From a virus: DNA of 39,671 bases. The first letter of the stretch is position 1; every line of letters starts with the position of its first letter. The stretch lies in the IMG/VR virus record IMGVR_UViG_3300022074_000122, positions 1 through 39,671 of that record; one strand, given 5' to 3'. Below the pieces are notes generated by a model, which saw nothing but the letters and a program-made list of their open reading frames with translations, did no database searches and was not told where the DNA came from. Below are positions 10,701 through 19,103 of the stretch, piece after piece. A program made the position numbers and the translations under genes.

Positions 10701-12200
10701 CGATTAATAACAGAAGAAGCGGCGGACATCGTTCGTAATACTGTACCAAATTACAATATGGTACCCGAAGTCATCAAGGGGCTTCGCAAGGTCCCGCTTA
10801 TCGGAAACTTTATTTCTTTCCCTGCTGAAATTATAAGGACAGGGACAAATACAATTAATCGTGGCATTAAAGAACTGGCCTCTACAAACCCAGAGCTACA
10901 AAAGACAGGGTTAAGGCGATTAACTGGTGCAATATTTACGGCTGGTGTATTGCCACCAGCTTTACAAAATTTAGCGGTATCACTTACAGGTATAGCAAAA
11001 GAAGAACTTGAAGCCTACAAAAAATCAGGTCTTGCCCCACCTTGGCAAAAAGAAGCACGCTTGATACCAACAGGCAGAGATGAAAATGGTCTTCCGTTAT
11101 TTATTAACTACAGCTTTGCTAACCCTTATGAGTTAGTTGAGTCTATGGGTATATCAGCCTTGAACGCTTATGACGAAGCAGAGGCTAGAGGACAGGACTA
11201 CACTAAGGCCGTAAGTAACGCCATGTTAGCTCCGATAGCAAAGTTCTTTGAACCTTTTTTCGGTGAATCTATTGTTTATGCAAGATTTGCTGATGCCTTT
11301 CTTCGTGATGGTAAAACAGAAACAGGTGCTAAGGTTTACGCAACGGAGGATTCTGATGGTGATAAAAATTATCGTCGTTTCCTACATATCATGGATGCGT
11401 TTTTGCCTAACTTTGTGCCCATTTCAACAAACTTAGGGGAACCACAAGTAAAACGATTTGCTAGATCGTTTATTAACTCTAGCGGTCTTTTTGATGAAAC
11501 AGTGTCTGAGAAAGATAAATTAGGAATCGAAAGACAAATTGTTGGTGAGTTGTTACGAGGCATAACAGGATTAACTGAAGAAGCGATAAACGTGGAACGC
11601 GGACTTGAGTTTGTGGGACTTGAGTACAAATCAGCTGACACAAGTGCTTCTTCGATCTTTAACAGGGTAGGGACAGACAAAAACCTGGCAAACCCCGATG
11701 CAATTTATGATGCTTTTGTTTCAGCAAACGAAGCCAAATATCGGGTTGATACCCGGTTAAAACTAATCTTGGAAGAACTCAATAAGCTTGGTGTAAGTAA
11801 AAATCAAATTAGATCGGGTTTAGAAAAGAAGGTAGGGTCGGACAATTTATCTCAAATTATGCGTGGTAAATTTGAGCCATTTGAAATTTCATCAACTATT
11901 GAAGAGGTTATGCGTGACAACAAAACCTGGCCTTTAGTCCCTAAAGCCAGAATCAGAGCTTATATTAAAGCACAGAGACGCGTACCTTTAAAGCAAGAAG
12001 ATGTGCAAAAAGATGTTACAGAAGAAACAAAACCACAGGCTGCTGCACCACCTGCCCCAAGAACTCCTGTAGCTACAGCAGGGATAAATATACCCGATGT
12101 TCAACCACCTACAGGTCCGGTATCACAGACATCTCCTATACTGATACCGGACCCAACAACCAGAGCGTTAGCAGAGCAACTGGAGGCAAGACGTGGATAA
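7743..12200 (+). CDS. Very large internal virion / ejection-type protein (1485 aa)
   Basis: The largest gene in the window. The N-terminus (MATYKLQGPDGKVYQLEGPE then GASKEQLVQVLQ) is a short module I have often seen at the start of phage internal virion proteins. Hydrophobic Ala/Gly/Val patches occur near 115-135, 205-225 and 270-300, and again near 1060-1090 (RLTGAIFTAGVLPPALQNLA). A conserved-looking stretch near 1020-1045 reads RKVPLIGNFISFPAEIIRTG. The C-terminus is Pro-rich and probably flexible. I see no lytic transglycosylase or protease motif. By size, membrane patches and position just before lysozyme it resembles the large core proteins that podoviruses eject to build a DNA channel. 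This role is inferred. The Shine-Dalgarno is weak; translation may depend on the upstream gene. Confidence 0.55.
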   Translation: MATYKLQGPDGKVYQLEGPEGASKEQLVQVLQSKLTKQPSADPEPETESEGLFQEIGEGLLSGSSKAVQGLVETGTLLYDLAADDDITSDVSQRFDDFRASLGLDPVGLPGEIAEIVTQFVVPGGLAVKAVGKGVKVADKVLSPKDVALLPAQIAVDPIGTVVKRTAALSPKLRGQDILGTKLGKQREAFRKGLSPQDLSKPQKFALGAATLGAVAGADVMVATDDVTTIGDFFEGGPTQTSREIGLSGREETLRRIGNKLKIGVETGGIVAATPPVLGAAGATLGFVGDKAAGVVAPVLSPVARAVRESTIPKQVADYLADIEERRILNSPTEPLKNIKNPFTGEDIRIPILGGNLGEETLANFLSIFRSRGYLPEDVSLQRLLIAAEGEASIRNAKAVLADFQNNLVSVIEEQRKLDPNGVDTDLIKLQYFNNIEAALTATKTEDLNNALAELPKEIRSDVRKMANQLDSAQSAILNSDYFKNLTRVVGVDPQTGAVINAQSAEDLQKTIRSNLNGFLRRRFEIFENENYKPSDQVRAEAIDGFLLDNDSLLAYLTKGYNAEAPGPETLRKFGLIEENLPDGGIGLALRPLVDDDALRARASLGTDQFLRFHQIKNREALSKRTEIARNRLNPALFLRKGGLPEYQRKLLGEFLDVDEAFLGTVADISEFKAVDAFYGRIRNQIDTNPGLRRLFHDTRIKVSPNASPEQEASFIKQARDKNLALTQQGFKVLDGEIIQSGTDKGLLENTVSPALSSYGSLQGFAVPEAVFNYLSRPLKQDGVTAALFAALNTGIRAKSTVQYSKTVLSPITQIRNVTSASLFALMQGNVGRGANLAESFDLVLKNFAASPEPEVLKELTELQRLGVLGSQAELREIQDLIRQGAGVKELESEIFVEGLKRVPSYSEKVNRSKFSRLVSATKKPIKSVLKTAETAYAGGDDLWKIYNFKFEQQKLVNAFRGVSPEDIYQTIKGQPAPQGAIIDVDRLITEEAADIVRNTVPNYNMVPEVIKGLRKVPLIGNFISFPAEIIRTGTNTINRGIKELASTNPELQKTGLRRLTGAIFTAGVLPPALQNLAVSLTGIAKEELEAYKKSGLAPPWQKEARLIPTGRDENGLPLFINYSFANPYELVESMGISALNAYDEAEARGQDYTKAVSNAMLAPIAKFFEPFFGESIVYARFADAFLRDGKTETGAKVYATEDSDGDKNYRRFLHIMDAFLPNFVPISTNLGEPQVKRFARSFINSSGLFDETVSEKDKLGIERQIVGELLRGITGLTEEAINVERGLEFVGLEYKSADTSASSIFNRVGTDKNLANPDAIYDAFVSANEAKYRVDTRLKLILEELNKLGVSKNQIRSGLEKKVGSDNLSQIMRGKFEPFEISSTIEEVMRDNKTWPLVPKARIRAYIKAQRRVPLKQEDVQKDVTEETKPQAAAPPAPRTPVATAGINIPDVQPPTGPVSQTSPILIPDPTTRALAEQLEARRG

Positions 12201-12621
12201 ACAACGGCTTTTTACGCAACTTCGGTTGCATGAGGGTGTGGAGCACATGCCCTATAAATGTAGTGCTGGATTTTTAACAATCGGAGTGGGTCGTAACATC
12301 GAGGAACGTGGATTGTCCGACGATGAGATCGACTACATACTTAACAACGATGTCAACATCGCCACTGACGAACTGGTCAAAACCTTTGATTGGTATCCTG
12401 ATCTTGATGAAGTGCGTCAACGTGTCGTGGTAGATATGGTGTTTAATCTCGGATTGCCGCGTTTCAAGCAATTTCAAAAAATGATCCAGGCCCTAGACGA
12501 TGGGGACTACAAAGAGGCATCAATCCAGATGATGGACAGCCGTTGGGCATCTCAAGTAGGACAGCGTTCAGAGCGTTTGCGAGACATGATGGAAAGCGGC
12601 GAGGATTCATCAGACTTTTAA
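12193..12621 (+). CDS. T4-type lysozyme (GH24 endolysin)
   Basis: A 142-aa enzyme that cleaves the glycan strand of peptidoglycan for host lysis. The T4 lysozyme core is clear: LRLHEGVE with catalytic Glu14, then YKCSAGFLTIGVGRN, where Thr29 matches T4 Thr26. The T4 Asp20 position holds Cys23, a variant known in natural phage lysozymes and tolerated in T4 lysozyme. Later VVVDMVFNLG and MMDSRWASQVGQRSERL match the family's second lobe. No signal peptide is visible, so it would need a holin or other membrane protein; none is next to it. The start is GTG with a strong GGAGG just upstream, inside the last codons of the preceding gene. Length fits the family. Confidence 0.9.
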   Translation: MDKQRLFTQLRLHEGVEHMPYKCSAGFLTIGVGRNIEERGLSDDEIDYILNNDVNIATDELVKTFDWYPDLDEVRQRVVVDMVFNLGLPRFKQFQKMIQALDDGDYKEASIQMMDSRWASQVGQRSERLRDMMESGEDSSDF

Positions 12622-14516
12622 CCAACCTCGCCCCAGTTATTTCCTAACTCCTGATCTACGCTGCTTGGCACACGAAGATCAACACAAGTTTCCATAATCT
12701 CTTTGATCCTCGATGCTTGATCCTCGGTGCTAATACTAAAACACAGTTCATCGTGCACAGTCAGCAAAGGCACTAAACCCTCTTTATAACAATCAACCAT
12801 AGCTTTCTTTGTTTGGTCTGCTGCAGAGCCTTGTATAAGTTTGTTAAGAGCTTTATATGTAAATGCTCTGCGTATACCAGGACCATACTCTTTGATAGCT
12901 TCTTCGTGTTTTAGTGGCTTGTTGTAACCAAAGCTATTTGGTTCCCACATATCAAACCTACACTTTCTACCCAATAGTGTTCGTATTTGTCCATGTCTAG
13001 CTGCCTTTGAAGCAACCATATCTGCCAAACCTTTAACAAAGGGAACTTTATCGTGGTAAGAGTTTAATAAAGCTTTCGCCTCTTCTTTAGTTATATCAAG
13101 CGTATTTGCTAGTTTGCCCTGGCCCATGCCATACATGATCCCAAGATTGACAGTCTTTGCTTGCTTCCTGGTAATGCTTGCCATGTCAGCGACCATTTGA
13201 TGAAAGTCCACCTCAGAGTCATGGTAAGCACTGACGATGCTCTCTACAGATGGATTTGGGTTGTGGTCCGAAAGAAGAGAGCAATAGTGAACCAATAGTC
13301 TTGGTTCCTGGCTTGAATAGTCAAAAGACCCCCACTGATCTCCCTCTTCTGGAATAAACAAACCACGAATCATCTGTTTGATCTCTGGATCCCTTGCAGG
13401 TATCTGCTGTAGGTTTGGATTACTTGAACTAAACCGCCCTGTCACAGTGCCACCGTCATCCGACCGCAACTGATTAAATTCACAATGTATTCGGCTGTTG
13501 TGCTCGTATCTTAAAATAGAGTCAATAAATGTGCTGCTGGCCTTGTTTAGCTCTCTGATTCTAAGGATCTTGTGAGCCACCTCGTGTGTACAAGCTTGTA
13601 AGAATGCTTTTGTTATTGATGGCTGCCCTGATTTTTCTGTAGTTGTGTACGGTATTTGATAGTAATCAAGCACAGATGCAACACTTGTCGCTACCCAGGG
13701 TTCTACCAAAATACCTGTGTCCTTTTTAACACTAGCAAGCAGTTCTTTCTCTCTTTTTTGTAGTATGCTTTTCGTTTGTTCGGCCCTGTTTAAGTCAACG
13801 CGCACTCCCTTTTCTCGCATGTCAAGAAGCAGTGGCGTTAGAGAGGTCTCTAATTCAAAAATATGAGTTAGCTCTTTCTTGTTTAGCTCTGCCTTTAATA
13901 TGTTCCACAAAGAAAACGTAAGACTTGCATCTTGCTCTGCGTATGTACCGACATATTTAGCAGGGAGCTTCCATAGTTCTGCCTTTGCGTCGATACCCCA
14001 ACTAGAGGCAGCGGCACGCAACATCTTTTCGCTTTTTACTGAGCCAACATAGTCGTAACCAAGCGCATTTAACGAGTATGAAAACCTGTTTTCATCTAAC
14101 AACGGCGCAGCAATCATGGTATCTACAATTTTTCCAGCTACAGTGATGCCCTCATGCCGCAACCAACCCAGGTCATACGTTGCATTGTGAAAGACTTTTG
14201 TAATGTATGGTGTATCAAGTTGTTTTTGCAGCCATTTAAACACTATGCTGGGAGCTAGATTACCACCACCTTCGTGTCTAACAGGAAAATACCCTGTGTA
14301 ATCCCCTGTAGAAACAGCAACACCAACCACATACCCGTCACCACGAACCCAACCAGGCCCTAAAGTTCTTAGGTTCGGGTCTTTTGTTTCTAGGTCTATG
14401 GCTATGGTGTCAACGTGTGTTAGGTCTGGAAAGCTTTGTGGAGCGCACCAATCAACCTCTATCTGATCTAACTCTTGTCTTTCAATCCAGTTAATTGTAC
14501 TTGTGTCTTTAGTCAT
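12618..14516 (-). CDS. polA: DNA polymerase, family A, with 3'-5' exonuclease domain
   Basis: The phage replicative polymerase, 632 aa from ATG (a TTG one codon upstream is also possible). Exonuclease motifs are intact: Exo I IAIDLETKDP (Asp41, Glu43), Exo II HNATYDLGW and Exo III YAEQD. The polymerase motifs follow: motif A FDYSSQEPRLLVHY, motif B RKQAKTVNLGIMYGMG and motif C TVHDELCFS. There is no 5' nuclease domain, as usual in phage versions. The residue matching E. coli Pol I Phe762 in motif B is Leu, a natural variant in marine phages. It is the last gene of the minus-strand replication operon, overlapping its neighbour by eight bases. Its stop codon overlaps the stop of the convergent lysozyme gene. 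Confidence 0.95.
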   Translation of the reverse strand: MTKDTSTINWIERQELDQIEVDWCAPQSFPDLTHVDTIAIDLETKDPNLRTLGPGWVRGDGYVVGVAVSTGDYTGYFPVRHEGGGNLAPSIVFKWLQKQLDTPYITKVFHNATYDLGWLRHEGITVAGKIVDTMIAAPLLDENRFSYSLNALGYDYVGSVKSEKMLRAAASSWGIDAKAELWKLPAKYVGTYAEQDASLTFSLWNILKAELNKKELTHIFELETSLTPLLLDMREKGVRVDLNRAEQTKSILQKREKELLASVKKDTGILVEPWVATSVASVLDYYQIPYTTTEKSGQPSITKAFLQACTHEVAHKILRIRELNKASSTFIDSILRYEHNSRIHCEFNQLRSDDGGTVTGRFSSSNPNLQQIPARDPEIKQMIRGLFIPEEGDQWGSFDYSSQEPRLLVHYCSLLSDHNPNPSVESIVSAYHDSEVDFHQMVADMASITRKQAKTVNLGIMYGMGQGKLANTLDITKEEAKALLNSYHDKVPFVKGLADMVASKAARHGQIRTLLGRKCRFDMWEPNSFGYNKPLKHEEAIKEYGPGIRRAFTYKALNKLIQGSAADQTKKAMVDCYKEGLVPLLTVHDELCFSISTEDQASRIKEIMETCVDLRVPSSVDQELGNNWGEVG

Positions 14517-14769
14517 CAATAGAATCCAATAGCTCTTTTATCTGTTCAAGAGTTCCAGGCCAAACATATATGGGAGTGTCTTCCCCGACATAAGCCCCTT
14601 GAACGTTATGTTCAAAGTATTCCAATGCCTCTTCTGAAGTCATACCGTCACGACCCATTAAAATATGAAACATTTTTGATGCGTCATATACGATGATGTA
14701 CCCTTCTTTACCCCAAAGTTCGGTAAATCCTATGATTGCGTCGTCAAACCCATTTGCCGTCTGTGTCAT
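14509..14769 (-). CDS. Small acidic replication-operon protein, unknown function
   Basis: An 86-aa acidic protein with mixed alpha/beta pattern (IIGFTELWGKEGYIIVYDAS, LEQIKELLDSIDD). No known motif or membrane segment. It overlaps both neighbours (ATGA with the upstream gene, eight bases with polA), so it is almost certainly translated with them. I do not recognise it. Confidence 0.6.
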   Translation of the reverse strand: MTQTANGFDDAIIGFTELWGKEGYIIVYDASKMFHILMGRDGMTSEEALEYFEHNVQGAYVGEDTPIYVWPGTLEQIKELLDSIDD

Positions 14770-15065
14770 GTTTCGCTTCTCAATATTTTTGTTCTGAAAA
14801 ATCCATCATGCTCTGGATGCATTACATGAAAATACCTTGCATAGTAAGCACGGTGATTATTACTGATCTTAAATGAATCACCTTTAGTTTCTATATCTGT
14901 GTGCCAGCGTATACGTTCAAAAATTGCATTAACGCTATAGTTCCTTCGCCCTGCGTTGATAGCTTGGAAAGTGTATTTTCTAAATAGATCCCAAACGTGT
15001 GGATTCTTTTTATGCCATATCCACCACTGATGTTTGAGAGACTTTGAAGTAGTTTCATCTGTCAT
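14766..15065 (-). CDS. Conserved phage protein of replication operon (RIRWHT...FKISNN type)
   Basis: A 99-aa protein containing NPHVWDLFRKYTFQAINAG, then RRNYSVNAIFERIRWHTDIE, then FKISNNHRAYYARYFHVMHP and FFRTKIL. I recognise this pattern as a small family found in many bacterial and phage genomes, usually unnamed. The tight pattern of aromatic and basic residues suggests a nucleic-acid-binding fold, but no function is established that I know of. It lies between the UvrD-like helicase gene (four-base overlap) and the small gene before polA (four-base overlap), so a role in DNA replication or repair is a reasonable guess. Confidence 0.65.
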   Translation of the reverse strand: MTDETTSKSLKHQWWIWHKKNPHVWDLFRKYTFQAINAGRRNYSVNAIFERIRWHTDIETKGDSFKISNNHRAYYARYFHVMHPEHDGFFRTKILRSET

Positions 15066-16585
15066 AGCTCATACCTATACTTTGTTTCACTGTCTACGAT
15101 ATGCAGATTTTGTTTTGTTCGAGTGACCGCTGTGTAAAAAACGCGGTGTTCATCATCAGGAGATTGCTGCAAGGTTTTATGTGGCATGTAACCCATGTCC
15201 GTTAGCAAAACCACATTGTCATCTTCTCCTCCTTTCATGCGATGTATAGTGCTCAAAGCTATATCAGGAGTCTTTTTTATACCTTTCTTTCTTCGTTTGA
15301 TGGCAGCAATGTAGTCTCTGTCTTCTCGTGATAAATTAATCACGTCCTCTGCCGAGACCTCTTTCTTAACCATCAACCCGTGATTCTTTCTAAGTTCTTC
15401 AAAAGAAACACGCTTACTACTGTCCTCTATTTCTAGTGTTTTTGCAGATCCCCAGGCAACAGAAGCATGGTTACCCCTCTTTGGACAGTTGATATACAAA
15501 CTTTTTGCTTGCTCTATGGTTATAGACCCGTTTTTCTGTAACTCTTCCCACACTTCCATGCTGTTAAGTTGCGAGATATCAAAACTTAGATGCCCGTTTT
15601 TTAAAAACAAAACACCGTCTCTTCTTAAATTATCTGCAAGTTCGTTAAGTTGCTTGGAGGTCCGTGACATAACAGTCCACGAACCTTGATCCATGTCTAT
15701 TTCATCAAGACTCATGTGATAGTTGATTGATCCTTCGTGCGCAGTGGACTGCCAATCTTTAGGCTGACGAACAGAAATGCGTTTAGCTAAGGTAGCAGCT
15801 AACCCGTGAACTGCCTGTGGCACTCGATACGACTGCTCTAGAACCTGGATGTTAGTGCATGCTTTTAACATCTTGGTTACGTCAACTCCGGTGTATCTAA
15901 AAATAGCTTGGTCATCGTCACCTGCGTACCACACACGTTTAGCTCGTTGCTTCAACACTTCAACCTGTTGCCATTGCAGCGGGGTGAGGTCTTGTGCTTC
16001 GTCTATAATTAACACATCGATAGCAGGGCCAGTGCCCTGCTTGACCATGAGATCAATCATGTCTGTAAAGTCGTATTTACCTAGCTCTTCCTTGTAAGAC
16101 GCATACACTTTGTTTAATTTTTCTAACAAAGGCCACCGTATGTTGTAGTCTCCAAAATCGTTGTACTCACGCTCCAAAGATACACACCGCATTTTAGCTC
16201 TGTGTATTAGCGTCAGGTATTTGTTACCCTCTTTGGCAGATAGCTGCATGATTCCGTCAGCATCGTAGACATCCCTGTTATCAAACGACATCCCCATTTG
16301 AGCACCAATCTGTTTAAGATCGTAGACACTAACAATCTCTTCTTTGCGTAGCCCCAGAAACCTAAAGCCCATTGAGTGAAGGGTTCTAAAATACGGAGTA
16401 TCTTTTTCCGTTAAGTTAAAGTTAGCACTGACCCGCTCCCTTGCTTCGTGTATGGCCTTTCTTGAAAAAGAGCAAAAAGCAATCCTGTCAGGTGTAGTGC
16501 CCCTGTCTAACTCTTGTTGAATGATGTTCATCAAGGTATATGTTTTGCCACACCCAGGTGGTCCAAAAATTAATTGCTCACTCAT
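15062..16585 (-). CDS. UvrD/Rep-like superfamily 1 DNA helicase
   Basis: A 507-aa ATP-driven DNA helicase. Motif I is at the very N-terminus (LIFGPPGCGKTYT, Lys14). Motif II is VLIIDEAQDLTPLQW, motif III YAGDDDQAIFRYTG, motif IV LEQSYRVP, motif V STIHRMKGGEDDNVVLLTDM and motif VI DDEHRVFYTAVTRTKQNLHI. These match the SF1A group (UvrD, Rep, PcrA, and the shorter Dda-like phage enzymes). It is shorter than UvrD, as phage versions often are, with reduced 1B/2B subdomains. Its start overlaps the end of the HTH gene and its end overlaps the next gene, so it is in the replication operon. It probably helps unwinding at the fork or in recombination-dependent replication. Confidence 0.92.
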   Translation of the reverse strand: MSEQLIFGPPGCGKTYTLMNIIQQELDRGTTPDRIAFCSFSRKAIHEARERVSANFNLTEKDTPYFRTLHSMGFRFLGLRKEEIVSVYDLKQIGAQMGMSFDNRDVYDADGIMQLSAKEGNKYLTLIHRAKMRCVSLEREYNDFGDYNIRWPLLEKLNKVYASYKEELGKYDFTDMIDLMVKQGTGPAIDVLIIDEAQDLTPLQWQQVEVLKQRAKRVWYAGDDDQAIFRYTGVDVTKMLKACTNIQVLEQSYRVPQAVHGLAATLAKRISVRQPKDWQSTAHEGSINYHMSLDEIDMDQGSWTVMSRTSKQLNELADNLRRDGVLFLKNGHLSFDISQLNSMEVWEELQKNGSITIEQAKSLYINCPKRGNHASVAWGSAKTLEIEDSSKRVSFEELRKNHGLMVKKEVSAEDVINLSREDRDYIAAIKRRKKGIKKTPDIALSTIHRMKGGEDDNVVLLTDMGYMPHKTLQQSPDDEHRVFYTAVTRTKQNLHIVDSETKYRYEL

Positions 16586-16802
16586 GGTTCATTTTTTCCA
16601 TCCATTGCTCTATCTCCTTTGTCTTCCATCGTATGGACCTTCCAATCTTGTACGGTGGGGGCAGCTTTTCATTGCGCACCCAGCGGTATACCGTTGACCG
16701 GCTCACATTTAACAGGTCACATAGATCAGACACATTTAACAAACCGTGTAGATACACAGTCTTATGTCTGTGCGTAGGTTCTAAGGTCTTAAAATGGTGC
16801 AT
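16578..16802 (-). CDS. AlpA/excisionase-type helix-turn-helix DNA-binding protein
   Basis: 74 aa. Residues about 20-70 are a MerR/excisionase-like HTH: LLNVSDLCDLLNVSRSTVYR then WVRNEKLPPPYKIGRSIRWK and IEQWMEKM. Such proteins bind DNA as excision factors or transcription regulators. I place the start at the ATG at 16802, because AGGAG lies nine bases upstream; the ATG at 16811 is too close to that site. It overlaps the primase gene and, by eight bases, the helicase gene. With no integrase in the window an excisionase role is unlikely; a regulator or replication accessory role is more plausible. Confidence 0.8.
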   Translation of the reverse strand: MHHFKTLEPTHRHKTVYLHGLLNVSDLCDLLNVSRSTVYRWVRNEKLPPPYKIGRSIRWKTKEIEQWMEKMNHE

Positions 16803-18318
16803 GCTGCACATCTCCTTCGGGTAATTTAACCTCTAGTTCTTTGACTTCTCTGATCCACCAAACTCGGGTCCCGGTCCACTTTCCAGCCTCGTTCTTGTAT
16901 TTGTAGATCGCGTTACAATCTTCGTTGTCGTTCATTTGTTTCAAGCGTTCTTGCATCTGAGGTCTGCTAAGTTTTGTAAACCCACGTTGTTTCAAGAACT
17001 CCTGCAAGCCTTTTATCTTGAAGTATGTTTTACCGTCCTCTGTCCAGGGTTTACCTAGCTCCAGTTCCTCTGGGGACATTGCTCTAATCCTGGACGTGCA
17101 ATACATTTCAACTAACTCTTTAAACTGACCACCTGTAGTCAGTTCTTCTGCAACTTCTATCGTTGCTGCGTTAACCATCATTTCGTTAACCATAGGTTGC
17201 CACTCGCTTGCTTTCAGCAAAGGAGGCATGTAATTAAGTTGCTCCATACATGCTTCTTGAAACTGTAAAGGGATCTGTAGTTGTTTGGTGGTTAGCTCCA
17301 GACGTTTCCCGTCTACGTCAAGAAAGTACAAACGTGGCTCTGATAGTAAAATAGTAAGTCCACCTATATTTGGCATGGTGTCATCTCTTTGCCCCACACC
17401 ATACGGTCTGGTCTTGCACAAAGATTTGTTACAGTGAGAGCACATTGGTTCTTCTTTACACTGATACCCGTACTCTTTTTTATCTAACTGAGCCTGGGTC
17501 TGCACAATCTCAGCTGCCGGTAGCGGTGGTGTACAGTGCTTTTGATTAACTTCCTCCAGGTGCTTCTTCCAATCTTCTGGATACTTTTTTCTAAGATATG
17601 TGCCGACATTGAACATCACTTTATTGCGCGTTCCTTCTGGAATACCGTTGCTTAAAAATAATTGAAGACACGGAGGTGCATCTGAAAAAAGCTCCCGTTG
17701 AGTGCCAAAGTCAATCTTCTCTAAATCACCAAGAGATACTGTTTTCTTGTCAACAAGGTCAAGGAAATACTCTAGGTCTAACGCATCACTGGTTCCGTTG
17801 ATTGCGTAGCGCGTGGTTTGGTCTGCAGCAAAATACGGAAGATTGATAAAGTTACCGACATCGCCTCGCTCCACAAGAATCTGGTCCTGTTTTGGAAAGA
17901 TCTCACAGCCTGAGTAACCAATTGCTGCAGCAATCTCGATTAAATATTCACGAACATCTACAGCCAGGTACCAATCATCAAGAAACAAAAACAAATGCGC
18001 ACCGCCAGACTTTGATCGACACAGCACTACGGGTATGTTGTGCTCTTGTATCTTGTCCGCCAGCGCACGATGGTCCATTGGGTATGTATCAATGTCGATA
18101 GCCCCAAACTTGCATTTGTTGTCGCTACGAATAGGAATTTGCCCAACACCTGTTTCACCTTTCAGGTGCTGGGCAACAAGGTCTTCCGTGATTGGCTCTC
18201 GGACAACGAAACTTTTTGCTTCTGTTTTACCGTTGCGTCGAGTGTTCCCTATCTGTGTCTGCCCATGTGCTACGTCCGAACCAGCGAACGCAGCCATGAA
18301 TCTTTTTGTAATAGACAT
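16789..18318 (-). CDS. Archaeo-eukaryotic-type primase (TOTE-like AEP) with Cys cluster
   Basis: A 509-aa protein likely to make RNA or DNA primers. The primase core has the metal-binding pair in FGAIDIDTYP (Asp75, Asp77), the nucleotide-binding motif CRSKSGGAHLFLF (His108) and the third motif GCEIFPKQDQ followed by GNFINLPYF. This is the arrangement of the AEP superfamily, closest by eye to the TOTE-type primases. A likely zinc site follows near residues 280-300: QCKEEPMCSHCNKSLC. The C-terminal half is a PriCT-like or unknown helical domain. No helicase domain is fused; separate helicase genes sit nearby. It follows the putative ssDNA-binding gene by three bases. Confidence 0.85.
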   Translation of the reverse strand: MSITKRFMAAFAGSDVAHGQTQIGNTRRNGKTEAKSFVVREPITEDLVAQHLKGETGVGQIPIRSDNKCKFGAIDIDTYPMDHRALADKIQEHNIPVVLCRSKSGGAHLFLFLDDWYLAVDVREYLIEIAAAIGYSGCEIFPKQDQILVERGDVGNFINLPYFAADQTTRYAINGTSDALDLEYFLDLVDKKTVSLGDLEKIDFGTQRELFSDAPPCLQLFLSNGIPEGTRNKVMFNVGTYLRKKYPEDWKKHLEEVNQKHCTPPLPAAEIVQTQAQLDKKEYGYQCKEEPMCSHCNKSLCKTRPYGVGQRDDTMPNIGGLTILLSEPRLYFLDVDGKRLELTTKQLQIPLQFQEACMEQLNYMPPLLKASEWQPMVNEMMVNAATIEVAEELTTGGQFKELVEMYCTSRIRAMSPEELELGKPWTEDGKTYFKIKGLQEFLKQRGFTKLSRPQMQERLKQMNDNEDCNAIYKYKNEAGKWTGTRVWWIREVKELEVKLPEGDVQHAPF

Positions 18319-18321
18319 AAA

Positions 18322-19101
18322 TTAGAAAGCGTCAACACTGTCTTTGTTTGTGTTGTCGAGGTCTTCAGCCACCGCTTTTGCCTCTCCAGATTGAATGGAC
18401 TTTCTAAATGCTATAGCAGCATCCAATGTTTCTTTGTCTTCAACAAAGCCATCGTGTTTGACAGCCCAGTTAAACCAGGTACCCATGTCATTTGACTCTT
18501 CTACAGAGGTCAAATGCCATTTAGTCCCGAACAACGGCGGACGAACAAGCTCGCCGGTCTTTGGATGCTTCATGTGCAGCATTGTTAGTTGTGTCTTCCA
18601 ACGCTTAGAAACCTTCAAACCAGAAGACTTCATGTCCACAATGCCAAATCCAGGTACACCAGAGTCATCCATGACCAAACAATAATGTTGGTCTGACTTT
18701 ACTAGCTCGTTGCCATCAGGCAGGGTTTCTGTTGATCCTGTCCTGACCGCCTTTGCAATGTCTGGGTCGTCTTTGGACATTTCACCTAAGAATCCACCGC
18801 CACTAGCTCTGGGCACGAACTTGAGATATTTAGTCTCTTGGTAACAGGGTATCACCGTGATACCTGACTCACCTTCCCACTTTTGTCCGGTGACTGTGTT
18901 GAAGATGTCCCCGTTTGAGGCACCTTCTATATATGCGGGATCACGTTTACTAAGTTGTGGCGACAACGCCTGTAGTAAACGCACAAACGGTATTTGTAAC
19001 TCGCTTGTGTCGTAATCCAGGCCCTCGCCCTCGTGTGACGAAAATACATCTAACACATCCGCAGGTAGGTTAGACTCTTTATTAGTTACTGCTTTGCTCA
19101 T
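18322..19101 (-). CDS. Putative single-stranded DNA-binding or recombination accessory protein
   Basis: A 259-aa protein with an acidic tail (EDLDNTNKDSVDAF), a feature of phage ssDNA-binding proteins such as T7 gp2.5. The body has beta-rich blocks: LQIPFVRLLQALSPQLSKRD, then YIEGASNGDIFNTVTGQKW and GITVIPCYQETKYLKFVPR, compatible with an OB-like fold. I recognise the YIEGAxxGDIxNTVTG pattern as a recurrent phage family but do not know an experimental function. It lies next to the primase in the replication operon. The start has a good Shine-Dalgarno (GAGGAAG). Another possibility is a recombinase mediator. Confidence 0.5.
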   Translation of the reverse strand: MSKAVTNKESNLPADVLDVFSSHEGEGLDYDTSELQIPFVRLLQALSPQLSKRDPAYIEGASNGDIFNTVTGQKWEGESGITVIPCYQETKYLKFVPRASGGGFLGEMSKDDPDIAKAVRTGSTETLPDGNELVKSDQHYCLVMDDSGVPGFGIVDMKSSGLKVSKRWKTQLTMLHMKHPKTGELVRPPLFGTKWHLTSVEESNDMGTWFNWAVKHDGFVEDKETLDAAIAFRKSIQSGEAKAVAEDLDNTNKDSVDAF

Positions 19102-19103
19102 TG

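Noticed and set aside
16578-16802. Excisionase as evidence of a temperate phage
   Set aside because: The HTH fold is shared by many regulators, and no integrase or attachment site was seen in the window.
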